A model generated the notes under the pieces. The model was not told the origin of the DNA and ran no database searches. It worked only from the letters and a program-made list of their open reading frames with translations. DNA of 64,000 nt from an uncultured Vicinamibacterales bacterium (GTDB lineage: Bacteria; Acidobacteriota; Vicinamibacteria; Vicinamibacterales; UBA8438), in NCBI GenBank assembly GCA_958295905.1, contig OY282382.1:6061822-6125821 (forward strand), in the 5' to 3' direction. Below are positions 35,731 to 43,998 of this stretch, piece after piece. The translations under genes and the position numbers were made by a program. The first letter of the stretch is position 1. The number at the start of each line of letters is the position of its first letter.

Positions 35731-37473
35731 CTATCTCCGGGCGTGCGCGACCTGCGCCGCCATCTCGCGCAGCATCTCCGCGGGGGAGATGCCCGTCCAG
35801 CAGTGGCCGCGGTTCGGACCGTAGACGATGCGGGCGTCGAGCGGCGGCCCGGCGCGGGAATCGCCCTGCGGCTCCGCTTGCCCAGCCGACCCGCCCGGGG
35901 TCCGCTCCGTGCCGCGGCCTGGACTCCCGCCCCGGAAATCGTCGCTCCGCGGCTCCGCTTGCCGCCCAACCGACCCTCCGGGAGTCTGCGCGGTTTCGCG
36001 GCGCGGCCTCCTGTTCCGCAGGAAAGCGTCGAGCCGGCGCACCGCGCCCTCCAGAAAATAGTCGTCCTTCTCTCCGACCCAGATGTTCAGCCGGCCCCGC
36101 AACTTCGGCGCCAGCGTGTCCCAGCCCCGCTCGAGCACAAGGCGGAGATCGTACCGCTCCCAGTGGGCGGTCACCGTGGTGTCGATGGCGCCGGAGACGG
36201 GGTCCCAAAGCGGAACCGGTCGGCCGTCGGCGCCGCGCGGGCCGTAGACCGCGTTCCACGCCCCCCACTGGCCGCCCGACAGGGTCCAGTCGTCGCCCGC
36301 GCCGAGCGCGTTCTCCATCTGCAGCTCGTGCCGCATGCTGAACCTCACGCTCCCGTCGAAATTCCGGGCGCCGGGAATCTCGCGCCCTTCGCGGTCCACG
36401 TAGGCGTTGCCCCCCCGATAGACGTCCAGGAGCTGGAAGGCGCGGAAGTCGACGCTGTCGGGGCACGAGGCCCAGGCCCCGCCGAAGAAGTCGGGATAGA
36501 AGATCTGCAGGGCGAGGGCCACCCATCCCCCCGTCGACCCGCCGTCGAGGATGCGGGCGCCCGGCGACCCGCCCGCCCGGAACCGCTCTTCGACATGGGG
36601 AATCAGCTCTTCGGTCACCGCGGCGCCGTAGGGGCCGTTGTTGGCGGAGTCGACCTGGTAGGGGTCGCCGTAGGGTCCCGCCCCGTCGAGGTGGAGGAGC
36701 ACGAAGCGCGGGGCGTCGGGGTCGAGCCACGCCGTCCGGAACGCGGACCCCGGCCGCATCATCCTCCGCACCCCGGTGTACCGCGCGCCGTAGCCGCCGA
36801 TGTGGACCCGCAATGGATAGCGCCGCGCCGCCTCCCCGCCGTGGCCCGGCGGCAGAATCACGCCGGCCCGGAGGTGGATGGGGCGGCCGTGGAACGCGGA
36901 CAAGCGCTCGGAACGGATCCGGACGAAGCGCAGGAGCCCGGTCTCGTCGGGCCGCCGCTCGTCGGGAATGCGGTGCGTCAGGCGCAGTTCGACCGGGGGC
37001 GACCGCTCCGGGTCCAGGTCGAGCCGCCGGACGTCGCCGTACAGGTTGCCCGCCGCATCGACTCGGCGAATGTCGCGGTTGGTCGCCAGCACCGCCTGCA
37101 CGCGGTACTCCCGGGCCGGGAGATCGCGCAGGGACTTGACGGGGAACGCGGCCGCCGCGGCCCCGACGGTGACCCGATCCCCGGGCGCCAGCGCCGGGGC
37201 GTCGACCCCGAGCGTCGGCACGGCGCGGCGCCCGGTCGCGCCGATGAGGAAGCGCGGCTCCCCCGCCGGCCGGCCGGCGGGAACCATGACCACGAGCAGG
37301 CGTCCCGGCGGCTGGGCGGGCAGGGACGCGTCGAGGGTGACCACGAAGTGCAGGCCGGAGCCGGCCCCGCCGGCCGGCCCGGCTTGGCCTGCCGAGGCGA
37401 ACCCGACCGCCGACACCAGCCCCGCCACGGCAAGCAGGCGGCGGACGGCGCGGGAACGCATCGCGGAATGCAT
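35731..37473 (-). CDS. Secreted alpha/beta-hydrolase (esterase D-like)
   Basis: The 580-residue protein has a signal peptide (RRLLAVAGLVSAVGFASAGQ), an N-terminal beta-sandwich (about 40-170) and an esterase domain with nucleophile Ser in DGGSTGGWVAL, an acid (WVGEKDDYFL) and a His near the end (NRGHCWTG). It should cleave esters in the periplasm; the substrate is unknown. Between the acid and the His lies a Gly/Pro/Arg/Ser insert (ETAQTPGGSVGRQAEP and EPQGDSRAG), encoded by a repeat-derived cassette (35866-36010) that keeps the frame. The stop TAG is 4 bases before the SprT-like GTG. Confidence 0.85.
   Translation of the reverse strand: MHSAMRSRAVRRLLAVAGLVSAVGFASAGQAGPAGGAGSGLHFVVTLDASLPAQPPGRLLVVMVPAGRPAGEPRFLIGATGRRAVPTLGVDAPALAPGDRVTVGAAAAAFPVKSLRDLPAREYRVQAVLATNRDIRRVDAAGNLYGDVRRLDLDPERSPPVELRLTHRIPDERRPDETGLLRFVRIRSERLSAFHGRPIHLRAGVILPPGHGGEAARRYPLRVHIGGYGARYTGVRRMMRPGSAFRTAWLDPDAPRFVLLHLDGAGPYGDPYQVDSANNGPYGAAVTEELIPHVEERFRAGGSPGARILDGGSTGGWVALALQIFYPDFFGGAWASCPDSVDFRAFQLLDVYRGGNAYVDREGREIPGARNFDGSVRFSMRHELQMENALGAGDDWTLSGGQWGAWNAVYGPRGADGRPVPLWDPVSGAIDTTVTAHWERYDLRLVLERGWDTLAPKLRGRLNIWVGEKDDYFLEGAVRRLDAFLRNRRPRRETAQTPGGSVGRQAEPRSDDFRGGSPGRGTERTPGGSAGQAEPQGDSRAGPPLDARIVYGPNRGHCWTGISPAEMLREMAAQVAHARR
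35866..36010. repeat. Repeat-derived cassette inserted in frame in the esterase gene
   Basis: Two related units (CTGCGGCTCCGCTTGCCCAG... and CGCGGCTCCGCTTGCCGCCC...) lie in tandem. The second continues AACCGACCCTCCGGGAGTCT and GCGCGGTTTCGCGGCG, which aligns with the intergenic sequence at 49368-49430 (CTCCGCTCACCGCCCAACCA, ACCCTCCAGGAGTCCGCGCC). It encodes the low-complexity insert between the catalytic acid and His of the esterase. Confidence 0.75.
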
Positions 37474-37617
37474 GGATCGCGGGTCGCGGCCGCGCCCGGC
37501 GCGCCGGGCGCGGCGCCGACCTCGGCTCGTCTCCGACTTATCATAGGATGTCGGGGCCTCGACCGCGAGCCCCCGACCGAACGTTGATGTATCGTTCGTG
37601 TCGAATCGCGTATTTGC

Positions 37618-37750
37618 GCGGGTTTGGGGGCTTGTCGGCGAGCCCTATCGAACGGCGGGCGCACGGGAACGGCCCGCGACCGAAGCGTATCGGGGGCTTG
37701 TCGGCGAGCCCTATCGAACGGCGGGCGCACGGGAACGGCCCGCGACCGAA
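37618..37750. repeat. About 65-bp tandem repeat, two copies
   Basis: GGGGGCTTGTCGGCGAGCCC, TATCGAACGGCGGGCGCACG and GGAACGGCCCGCGACCGAA occur twice head to tail (about 37626 and 37690). They lie upstream of the truncated methylase; the remaining part of 37474-37829 shows no gene. Confidence 0.9.
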
Positions 37751-37829
37751 CCGGCGGAAATTCCCGTCCGGTTCATGCGGCTGCCGCCCGCGTTCGCGGC
37801 GGCCAGCGCACCGAGCAGGCAGAGTCGGC

Positions 37830-38582
37830 GTGTCCGCATCTTCGTCTCCCAATCCAGCCGTTCAGGGCGCGCTTCTCGACGCCTGCGTCCGCCCGCGGGC
37901 CGGCGGCCCCGCGGCAACCGTGGAGAAGGCGTTCTCCGTGCCGTTCGTCGCCGAGCTCGCCCTCAAGGAAAAGCAGATCCAGCAGAACGTGCGGCCGGTG
38001 ATCGCCGTCCACAAGTGGTTCGCGCGACGTCCGGGCACGCTGTTTCGCGCGATCCTCCTGTCGGAGTTCGCGGCGCCGCCGCTGCCCGCGGCCTACTTCG
38101 ACCCCCATCGACTGCACGGGGTGCGGGTCGCCGACCCGTTCATGGGCGGCGGGACTCCGCTCCTCGAGGCCAACCGGCTCGGATGCGACGTCTTCGGCTG
38201 GGACGTCAACCCGATGGCCTTCTGGGTCGTTCGCCAAGGTATCGAACACCTGGACCTGGCGGCCTACGAGACGACCGCGCGACGCCTGGGCGACGTCCTG
38301 GAGGACGAGTTGGGGCCGTTCTACCGGACGCGCTGCGGGGACTGCGGCCGCGACGACGCCTCGGTCAAGTACTTCATCTGGGTCAAGTCGACGCGGTGTG
38401 ATGCGTGCGGAACCGAGATCAGGCTGTTGCCCGGCTACGTGCTGGCGTACGCCGGCCGGCACCCGCGCCACGTCCTGATCTGCCGGCATTGCGGCGACCT
38501 GACCGAACTGGACGACCTGGACGCGCCGCCCGCCTGCGGCCGGTGCGATGAAGCGCTTCGCGTCGCCGGCAGATCTCATGAT
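37830..38582 (+). pseudogene. Truncated DNA methylase (DUF1156-related)
   Basis: The frame encodes SVPFVAELALKEKQIQQNVR, VHKWFARRPGTLFRA, motif I (ADPFMGGGTPLLEANRLGCD and DVNPMAFWVVRQ) and zinc-ribbon cysteine pairs (CGDCG, CDACG, CRHCG, CGRCD). Homology stops abruptly at about 38580, before any catalytic DPPY/NPPY motif, and unrelated toxin-antitoxin scraps follow. The GTG at 37830 is a guess for the old start. The product could bind SAM but cannot methylate, so I treat it as a pseudogene. Confidence 0.75.
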
Positions 38583-38759
38583 AGTCGATGCCGACATCCG
38601 GGCGTTCTTCGACCGGCTCTCACGATACCGGCACGGAGCCGATCTCGCCGCCGGCCCAGCCGTGGAAGACGGCGGAGAACTTGCCGGCCTCGGAACCGGC
38701 CACCACGGATGTGCAGGTTTCCTTGGCCGCGAACTTGGGCAGGCGGCGTCCTCCCGATC

Positions 38760-38900
38760 ATGAGCAAGGGCAGCGTTACGTTCTACGTGCTGGACGCCCT
38801 GGCCCGCAGACGGTTCCGGGAGCGCCTGCAATCGCGTCCCCGCGTCGAGCCCAGCGTGTCGGCCGCCGACCTCGTCCGCGAAGGTCGGAACAGCCGGTGA
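38760..38900 (+). pseudogene. VapB-like antitoxin C-terminal remnant
   Basis: The frame ends with RLQSRPRVEPSVSAADLVRE and GRNSR, the typical tail of ribbon-helix-helix VapB antitoxins, but lacks the DNA-binding N-terminus. Its TGA overlaps the GTG of the VapC remnant (38897-38900), preserving the coupling of an ancestral vapBC operon. Confidence 0.6.
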
Positions 38901-39010
38901 TCGTCGTCGACGCTTCGATCGTGGTCGAGGTGCTTCTCTGCTCCGACGCAGGCGGCGCGCCGGAGGAGCGCCTCTTCCGAAGGCGACGACCCGCTGCACG
39001 CGCCCCCTCG
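38897..39010 (+). pseudogene. VapC-like PIN toxin N-terminal remnant
   Basis: The frame begins VIVVDASIVVEVLL and EERLF, the first PIN strand with its metal-binding Asp, then loses homology after a frameshift near 38985 (GDDPLHAP is readable in another frame). The rest of the toxin is missing. Nothing recognisable follows up to 39203. Confidence 0.6.
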
Positions 39011-39203
39011 GCACGACTGAAAACGGCCTTCCGGCCATCGGTGCAGCTCGTCGGCGAACGTCACGAACATCCGAAACCGTGCGGTGGGGCGACTCCCCGG
39101 GCGACTCCCCCGCTCGATTCGAGAAAGACGCGCAGAGCAACGCTCGGGGCGACGCCGCACATGCCGGGACTGACCGTCACCGTCACGACGTCGGATCGGC
39201 CGG

Positions 39204-40334
39204 TCATGACACCGCCGACGAGGACGCCGGTGGTTCCGGGCTCAATGCCGGCCACCACGCCGACAGACGCCGGTGGATGGCCGCGACGAGGGCGCCGCCA
39301 TCGTCCGGGTCCGTAAAGGCGCGGTGTGGCACGTCCTCCAGGGCGTAGCGCGCGACCGACGCCGCGTTCGTGGTGATGGTTCTCGTCACGACGATGGGGT
39401 TCGGGTGCAGAGCGGATTCCGCGTCGACGTCGAAGACGAGGATCCAGGCCCGAACGCTGGCGTCGCCCACATCCGGATGGTGCAGCGCATGGGTGCCGTC
39501 GGCGCGGGCAACGAGTTCGGGCCGTCCAAGGTGGGGCTGCCAACTGTCCCAGACCGCTTGCGGAACGGCGAGCGACGTCCCCACGGAGCGGGGGTGCACT
39601 CCGAGCTGGAACTTGAGCATCATCTGGTAGAACGTGCGTTTGAAGACGTTCGCAATGTTGGGCCCTTCGATGCGTTCGGCCAGCCATTGGTCGTTCTCCT
39701 GCAGCACGTCCGCGAAGCGGTTTCCGTGGAGGCGCAAAGAATCCTTGAGGTTCTGCACGGCTCGACGGTACGAGCCGTGGAAGTCCATCGTCTGGATTTC
39801 GAGAACGCCGAAACGGTCGATGCCGACTCCGCCGTCGCGGGTCGACGCCAGCTCGACGAACGTCGTGTCGAACGACAGCTCGGGAGAGCGGTTCGTGGCG
39901 CTCACCGAAATCTCGCCACCGAGCTTGTTCTGGAGGTAGACGACCGCCAGTTCGTGATTCCTGGCCTGCGTGAAGATGTCCGTCCTCGTGTCGCGCTGGG
40001 CGAGGTTGGGAGCCGGGACGACCAGCACGGACTGGCCAGGTGTCGCCCCGAAGAGTCGACGCGCCACGCTTTCGATCAGATCCGGATCGAGGGCTCGATA
40101 AGGACACGCCAGCCAATCCTGTCGGACGCCGTTGCTAGCGTTGTTGATCGTGCACACCCCTGATGAAGACGTGCTCTTTACGCAATCCCGTTCGTCGTGC
40201 GTGACCACGGACAGAAAGGGACAGCGGCCGCGTGTCTGGATCCGGAGCGCGGCGTCTCCGCCGCCGACGCGGGGATAGGTGCGGTAGCCGAACCATTCAC
40301 TGACGAAGTTCCCCCGATCGGGTCGGCCGGTCAT
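39204..40334 (-). CDS. NotI-like type II restriction endonuclease
   Basis: The 376-residue protein (NotI itself is 383) has features expected of the NotI family: EWFGYRTYP near the start, a cysteine-rich segment (RCPFL, DCVKS, SGVCTI, ACPYR) that could hold the structural iron site, and an acidic/Gln core (FVELAST, GVLEIQTMDF). NotI cuts GCGGCCGC; the specificity here is inferred only from family. The ATG at 40334 overlaps the methylase stop by 4 bp (ATGA), giving a coupled R-M operon with the methylase first. Composition is less GC-rich than the surroundings. Confidence 0.8.
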   Translation of the reverse strand: MTGRPDRGNFVSEWFGYRTYPRVGGGDAALRIQTRGRCPFLSVVTHDERDCVKSTSSSGVCTINNASNGVRQDWLACPYRALDPDLIESVARRLFGATPGQSVLVVPAPNLAQRDTRTDIFTQARNHELAVVYLQNKLGGEISVSATNRSPELSFDTTFVELASTRDGGVGIDRFGVLEIQTMDFHGSYRRAVQNLKDSLRLHGNRFADVLQENDQWLAERIEGPNIANVFKRTFYQMMLKFQLGVHPRSVGTSLAVPQAVWDSWQPHLGRPELVARADGTHALHHPDVGDASVRAWILVFDVDAESALHPNPIVVTRTITTNAASVARYALEDVPHRAFTDPDDGGALVAAIHRRLSAWWPALSPEPPASSSAVS

Positions 40335-41263
40335 CGGTTCCCGTCCAGCAGCCGCAGTTGGCATCGCTTCGTGAGTTCGGACGCGGCCTGCGCGTAGGTC
40401 TTCGACGTGTCGAATCCGATGGCCCGGCGGCCGGAGGCGACCGACACCGCGAGCGACCGGCCGGTGCCGCAGAACGGATCGAGGACCATTCCGCCGGGCG
40501 GGCAGGTGCTCAGGATGCGCGGGCGGATCAGACGCTCGGGGAACGTTGCGGAATGTCCGTTGCCTCCGGGGCGCACGTAGTACGTGACAACGTCGTTCGA
40601 TCCCGCCTCGGCTTCGGCGAGGTCGTAGTAATACTTGGCTCGACCGCGGGTCGGTCGGACCACGAAATGGAAGAAATGCTCGTGGCTCAGCCGCAGGCGA
40701 TCGGTCTCCGGGCGCGGGGGGACGTTCGGCTTGTGCCAGATCAGGTCGTTCCGCAGGATCCAGCGTCTGTTCTGCATGGCGACGGCGAACCGGGCCGGCA
40801 CCATCAGCAATTGCTTTTCCTGGCGGTATCCGCCCATCGGCGTCCGGCGCCGCTGCCGGGACGTGTCACCCAGTCCCTGGCGTCCCCGCTGCCGGATACT
40901 GGCCCACCGGGCGAAATAGGTGTCGCCGACGTTGATCCAGAGACTCCCTGCCGGCTTGAGGGCGGGACGGAAGCGTTCGAACATCTCGACCAGGTGAGCG
41001 ACGTACCACTCGGGTAGCGGCTCCAGCCCGAGCACGCCGCCGTGGTCGCGGTACCAGGCGTAGTCGGGCACGTCGTCCCTGGCCGCGCCGGTAGCCAGCC
41101 AGTCCCGGAAGACATCCCAGTTGTGAGCCTGTTCGTACGTCCGGTGGCCCCAGTACGGCGGGCTGGTGATGAGCAGGTCGATGCTGCCGGGATCGAGCGA
41201 CGGCAGCAGGTCGTACGCGTCGCCATGGAGCACGGTGGCGGCGGCGGACGCGCAGGTGGCCAT
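40331..41263 (-). CDS. Cognate DNA methyltransferase (SPPY class)
   Basis: The 310-residue beta-class amino-methyltransferase has the catalytic motif ITSPPYWGHR near the N-terminus and motif I (LDPFCGTGRSLAVSVASGRR) near the C-terminus. SPPY is typical of N4-cytosine methylases. It is coupled by a 4-bp overlap to the NotI-like endonuclease downstream and should protect the host sites. The octamer GCGGCCGC occurs in this window (for example 5503-5510, 37148-37155, 37486-37493), so protection would be needed if the nuclease has NotI specificity. The ATG at 41263 is the first good start. Confidence 0.88.
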   Translation of the reverse strand: MATCASAAATVLHGDAYDLLPSLDPGSIDLLITSPPYWGHRTYEQAHNWDVFRDWLATGAARDDVPDYAWYRDHGGVLGLEPLPEWYVAHLVEMFERFRPALKPAGSLWINVGDTYFARWASIRQRGRQGLGDTSRQRRRTPMGGYRQEKQLLMVPARFAVAMQNRRWILRNDLIWHKPNVPPRPETDRLRLSHEHFFHFVVRPTRGRAKYYYDLAEAEAGSNDVVTYYVRPGGNGHSATFPERLIRPRILSTCPPGGMVLDPFCGTGRSLAVSVASGRRAIGFDTSKTYAQAASELTKRCQLRLLDGNR

Positions 41264-41411
41264 CGGGTCCCGGACCAGAGGCTGGCGTGACGTCGACGTT
41301 CGGCGAACGACCAGCGTATCGACGAGCGTTTCAGCGTACCATCATCGACTCGCCAGACCAAGCCACGCAGCCAAGCGGGGCGCACATCCGCACTCCCCGT
41401 TGCCCTCGGGA

Positions 41412-41600
41412 TCAGGACCTGCCGCACCGGGTCGAGCGGCTCAGCTCGTCGACGCAACCGGTCAGCCGGTCCACCTTGCCGTTGACCACCAACACGCCGA
41501 TCGCGGCCACGAGACCGGCGCACGCGCCGATCGCGGCCACGAGACCGGCGCACGCCCCGATCACGGCCGAGATTCCCGCCACCATGTCGAAGGCTTCCAT
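41412..41600 (-). CDS. Possible small membrane protein with an internal repeat
   Basis: A 62-codon frame gives MEAFDMVAGISAVIGACAGL and a second GACAGLVAAI copy, forming one hydrophobic helix, then a polar tail (VNGKVDRLTGCVDELSRST). A 30-bp tandem DNA repeat (GATCGCGGCCACGAGACCGG) encodes the doubled part. The pattern of helix plus short coiled tail is plausible for a small membrane protein, but there is no homology support. Confidence 0.4.
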   Translation of the reverse strand: MEAFDMVAGISAVIGACAGLVAAIGACAGLVAAIGVLVVNGKVDRLTGCVDELSRSTRCGRS

Positions 41601-41660
41601 GCGTCCACGCTACCCCGCCCGGCGGATGGCGTCAACCTGACCGGACCCTGGTCACAGGAC

Positions 41661-41818
41661 CCTCCCCACGTTCCGCCACCGCCGTGCGCAGGCGGAATCG
41701 TGGCGGGTCCTGCCGGGGCTCCGGACGTGCGGAATCGTGGACCTCACGCGGCGCCGGCCGGTCGGCAAGACGGTGGCGACCCCTCGAATCGGTCGTCACG
41801 CGCCGTCAGCGCGGGATG
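41661..41818. repeat. Palindrome-ended element, copy E (inverted, diverged end)
   Basis: Reverse orientation relative to copies A-D. The left end is CCTCCCCACGTTCCGC and the right end GCGCGGGATG, each with changes from the consensus; the interior (GCGGAATCGTGG, CGGCCGGTCGGCAAGACGG) matches well. It lies upstream of the TAXI binding-protein gene. Confidence 0.85.
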
Positions 41819-41839
41819 CTCCTGACCACCGTCAGCCGG

Positions 41840-41940
41840 CCGAAAAGCCCTCTCGCGGAGGGATGACGATGAAGCGCATGAGATGCAGTCAGAGCCTGAC
41901 CCCCGTCAACCGGCCGAAACACCCTCTCACGGCGCGCGCC
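41840..41940. repeat. Imperfect direct repeat upstream of the TAXI gene
   Basis: CGTCAGCCGGCCGAAAAGCC CTCTCGCGGAG (about 41830) recurs as CGTCAACCGGCCGAAACACC CTCTCACGGCG (about 41907), with a short spacer. With copy E it fills the 390-bp gap before the binding-protein gene. Confidence 0.65.
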
Positions 41941-41990
41941 GCCGGCTGCTAGAATAGGGGCTCGCCGTTCCGGCAGCCTGGGGTGCCACT

Positions 41991-43007
41991 GTGATGATGA
42001 ACCGCTCGATGACCGTGTCTCGATTCGTGTTGCGTGGGCTCGCCGCGCTGGCGCTGATCGCCGGCGGCGCGATGGTCGCCTGCGTCCCGCAGGGGGGCGG
42101 CGGCCTGACCGAACGGCTGTCGGTCGCCACCGGCGGCACCGGGGGGGTCTACTACCCGTACGGGGGCGGCGTCGCCAAGGTCATCAGCGACCACCTGGAC
42201 GGGGTGGAAGCGACCGCGGAGGTCACCGCGGGGACCGTCGACAACCTGAAGTTCATCTCGAACCGGGGTGCCGATCTGGCTTTCGTCCTCGCCGACTCGC
42301 TCGACGACGCGGCGCAGGGCCGCGGCGCGTTCGCCGACTTCGGGACGGTGCCGGCGCGGGCCCTCGCGGTGCTCTACGACAACCTGAACCAGTTGGTGAC
42401 CCTGGAGGGCAAGGACATCGAGTCGGTCACCGACCTCCGCGACCGCATCGTGTCCACGGGGGCGCCGGGCAGCGGCACCGAGATTACCGCGCTCCGCGTG
42501 CTCGAGGCGGTCGGCCTGAATCCGGACGCGGACATCCGGAAGCAGAGCCTGGGCGCCGCGCAGTCGGTCGACGCGCTGAAGGACGACAAGATCGACGCGT
42601 TCTTCTGGAGCGGCGGCATCCCGACGGGGTCCGTCCTGGACCTCGCCTCGACCCCCGGCCGGACCGTCAAGCTGGTGCCCAACACCGACACCCTGCCGTT
42701 CCTGCACGAGCGCTACGGCGACGCGGTGTATCACGCGGTCAACATTCCCAGCGTGACCTACCCCGGCATGAGCGGGGATGTGGAGGTCGTCGGGGTGGCC
42801 AACGTGCTGGTGGTGCACGAGGAGATGTCCGCGGATCTCGCCTACCGGATCACCCAGGCGCTCTTCGAGCACCAGGACGAGCTGGCCGCGATCCATCCCG
42901 AAGCCGAGAAGTTGTCGGTGGAGAGCGCGGTGGTCGGGTCGACGGTCCCGTTCCACGAGGGCGCCGTCCGGTACTACCGCGAGCGGGGAGCCTGGCCCGG
43001 ATCATAG
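41991..43007 (+). CDS. TAXI-family TRAP transporter substrate-binding lipoprotein
   Basis: The 338-residue protein has a lipobox-like leader (LIAGGAMVAC) and the TAXI fold hallmarks (LSVATGGTGGVYYPYGGGVA, NLKFISNRGADLAFV, STGAPGSGTEITALRVLEAV). It captures a solute, often a dicarboxylate or amino acid, for the fused DctQM permease, which here lies 4.3 kb downstream (47305) instead of adjacent. GTG (41991) and two ATGs compete as starts; the GTG gives the full leader. Confidence 0.92.
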   Translation: MMMNRSMTVSRFVLRGLAALALIAGGAMVACVPQGGGGLTERLSVATGGTGGVYYPYGGGVAKVISDHLDGVEATAEVTAGTVDNLKFISNRGADLAFVLADSLDDAAQGRGAFADFGTVPARALAVLYDNLNQLVTLEGKDIESVTDLRDRIVSTGAPGSGTEITALRVLEAVGLNPDADIRKQSLGAAQSVDALKDDKIDAFFWSGGIPTGSVLDLASTPGRTVKLVPNTDTLPFLHERYGDAVYHAVNIPSVTYPGMSGDVEVVGVANVLVVHEEMSADLAYRITQALFEHQDELAAIHPEAEKLSVESAVVGSTVPFHEGAVRYYRERGAWPGS

Positions 43008-43150
43008 CGGCCGTAGCGGGAAGCCCCGCTGCATTCGTCCGTCCATGCATCCGGCCTGATCGGGGTCGTTCCCCGGCGTTGCGTTGCTCCGCGGTCACGT
43101 ACAACGCAGTATGCTCCCGCGTCACGCCTCCTCGCACGGGCACCCAGAAC

Positions 43151-43311
43151 CATCCCACGCTCCGCCACCGCCGTGCGCAGGCAGAATCGTCGCAGTCCTG
43201 GCGCTCCGGACGTGCGAAATCGTGGGTCTCACGCGACCGCCGGCCGGTCGGCAAGACGGTGGCGACTCCTCGAATCGGGGGCGGGCCGTCACGCGCAGTC
43301 AACGTGGGATG
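43151..43311. repeat. Palindrome-ended element, copy F (inverted)
   Basis: 161 bp from CATCCCACGCTCCGC to AACGTGGGATG, inverted relative to copies A-D and direct relative to E and G. It lies in the convergent gap (43008-43488) between the TAXI gene and the PIN gene; the rest of that gap shows nothing recognisable. Confidence 0.93.
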
Positions 43312-43488
43312 CCCCTGCACAGGCACCTTCAGCCCGTCCGCTTGCGGGCGTTGCGCTGCAGTGGGTGGACGTAGAGCTGCTTGGGCCGCCCGTGCGGCTC
43401 GGTATATTGGAAACAGAGTCGATACACCAAGACGCCGTCCACTTGGGACCGCTCGTGCTGACCGGATTGTCGGGCGCGCGGCAGAAGC

Positions 43489-43992
43489 TCATAGAATCAA
43501 GAGACGAACCCCGGGGTCCGCATCCTGAATCCGGTTCATATGGCGGTCGGTCGTGACGACAATCAGATTCCGCTCCTTCGCCTGCGCGCATATCCACAAG
43601 TCGTTCTCGTCCACCTGGAGCTTCTGCCCCGTCGCCCTGTCGACCCAGTCCTCCACCCAGCGGGGCCGCCGACTGCGCAGCGTCTTGGCGAGATACGCGC
43701 CGGCAAGTGTCGCCTTCAGATCGGCGTAAGCGACGGCGGTATGCCCAGTCAGTTCCAGAACCGCATAAGTGCTCGCTTTCGTCAGTGCCTGCTGCAGACG
43801 CGGGGAAGCCGAGCCAGAGGCGGTTTCCGCCAACCTGACACCGAAACCGAGCTCCGCAAGGGTTATCACGGATATGAAACTGGTCGATTCCGGTTCGAGA
43901 TCCATGACAGCGGCCCGCACGTCACCATGTCGTGAGTGCGAGGAGTCGAGCATCGGCGAGAGGGCGCTGGTGTCGAAAACGTAGCCGGGCAC
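43489..43992 (-). CDS. PIN-domain nuclease (VapC-like)
   Basis: The 167-residue protein has all expected acidic positions: Asp in YVFDTSALSPM, Glu in ITLAELGFG, Asp in DENDLWICAQA and Asp in TTDRHMN. This is an intact PIN RNase fold. It is the last gene of a minus-strand operon after the N6-methylase, 6 bp beyond its stop, with no VapB-type antitoxin. It may be a VapC-like toxin controlled by the methylase/regulator pair, or a nuclease arm of a modification-dependent system. The start is ATG at 43992 (MPGYVFDTS). Confidence 0.88.
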   Translation of the reverse strand: MPGYVFDTSALSPMLDSSHSRHGDVRAAVMDLEPESTSFISVITLAELGFGVRLAETASGSASPRLQQALTKASTYAVLELTGHTAVAYADLKATLAGAYLAKTLRSRRPRWVEDWVDRATGQKLQVDENDLWICAQAKERNLIVVTTDRHMNRIQDADPGVRLLIL

Positions 43993-43998
43993 GACCGA

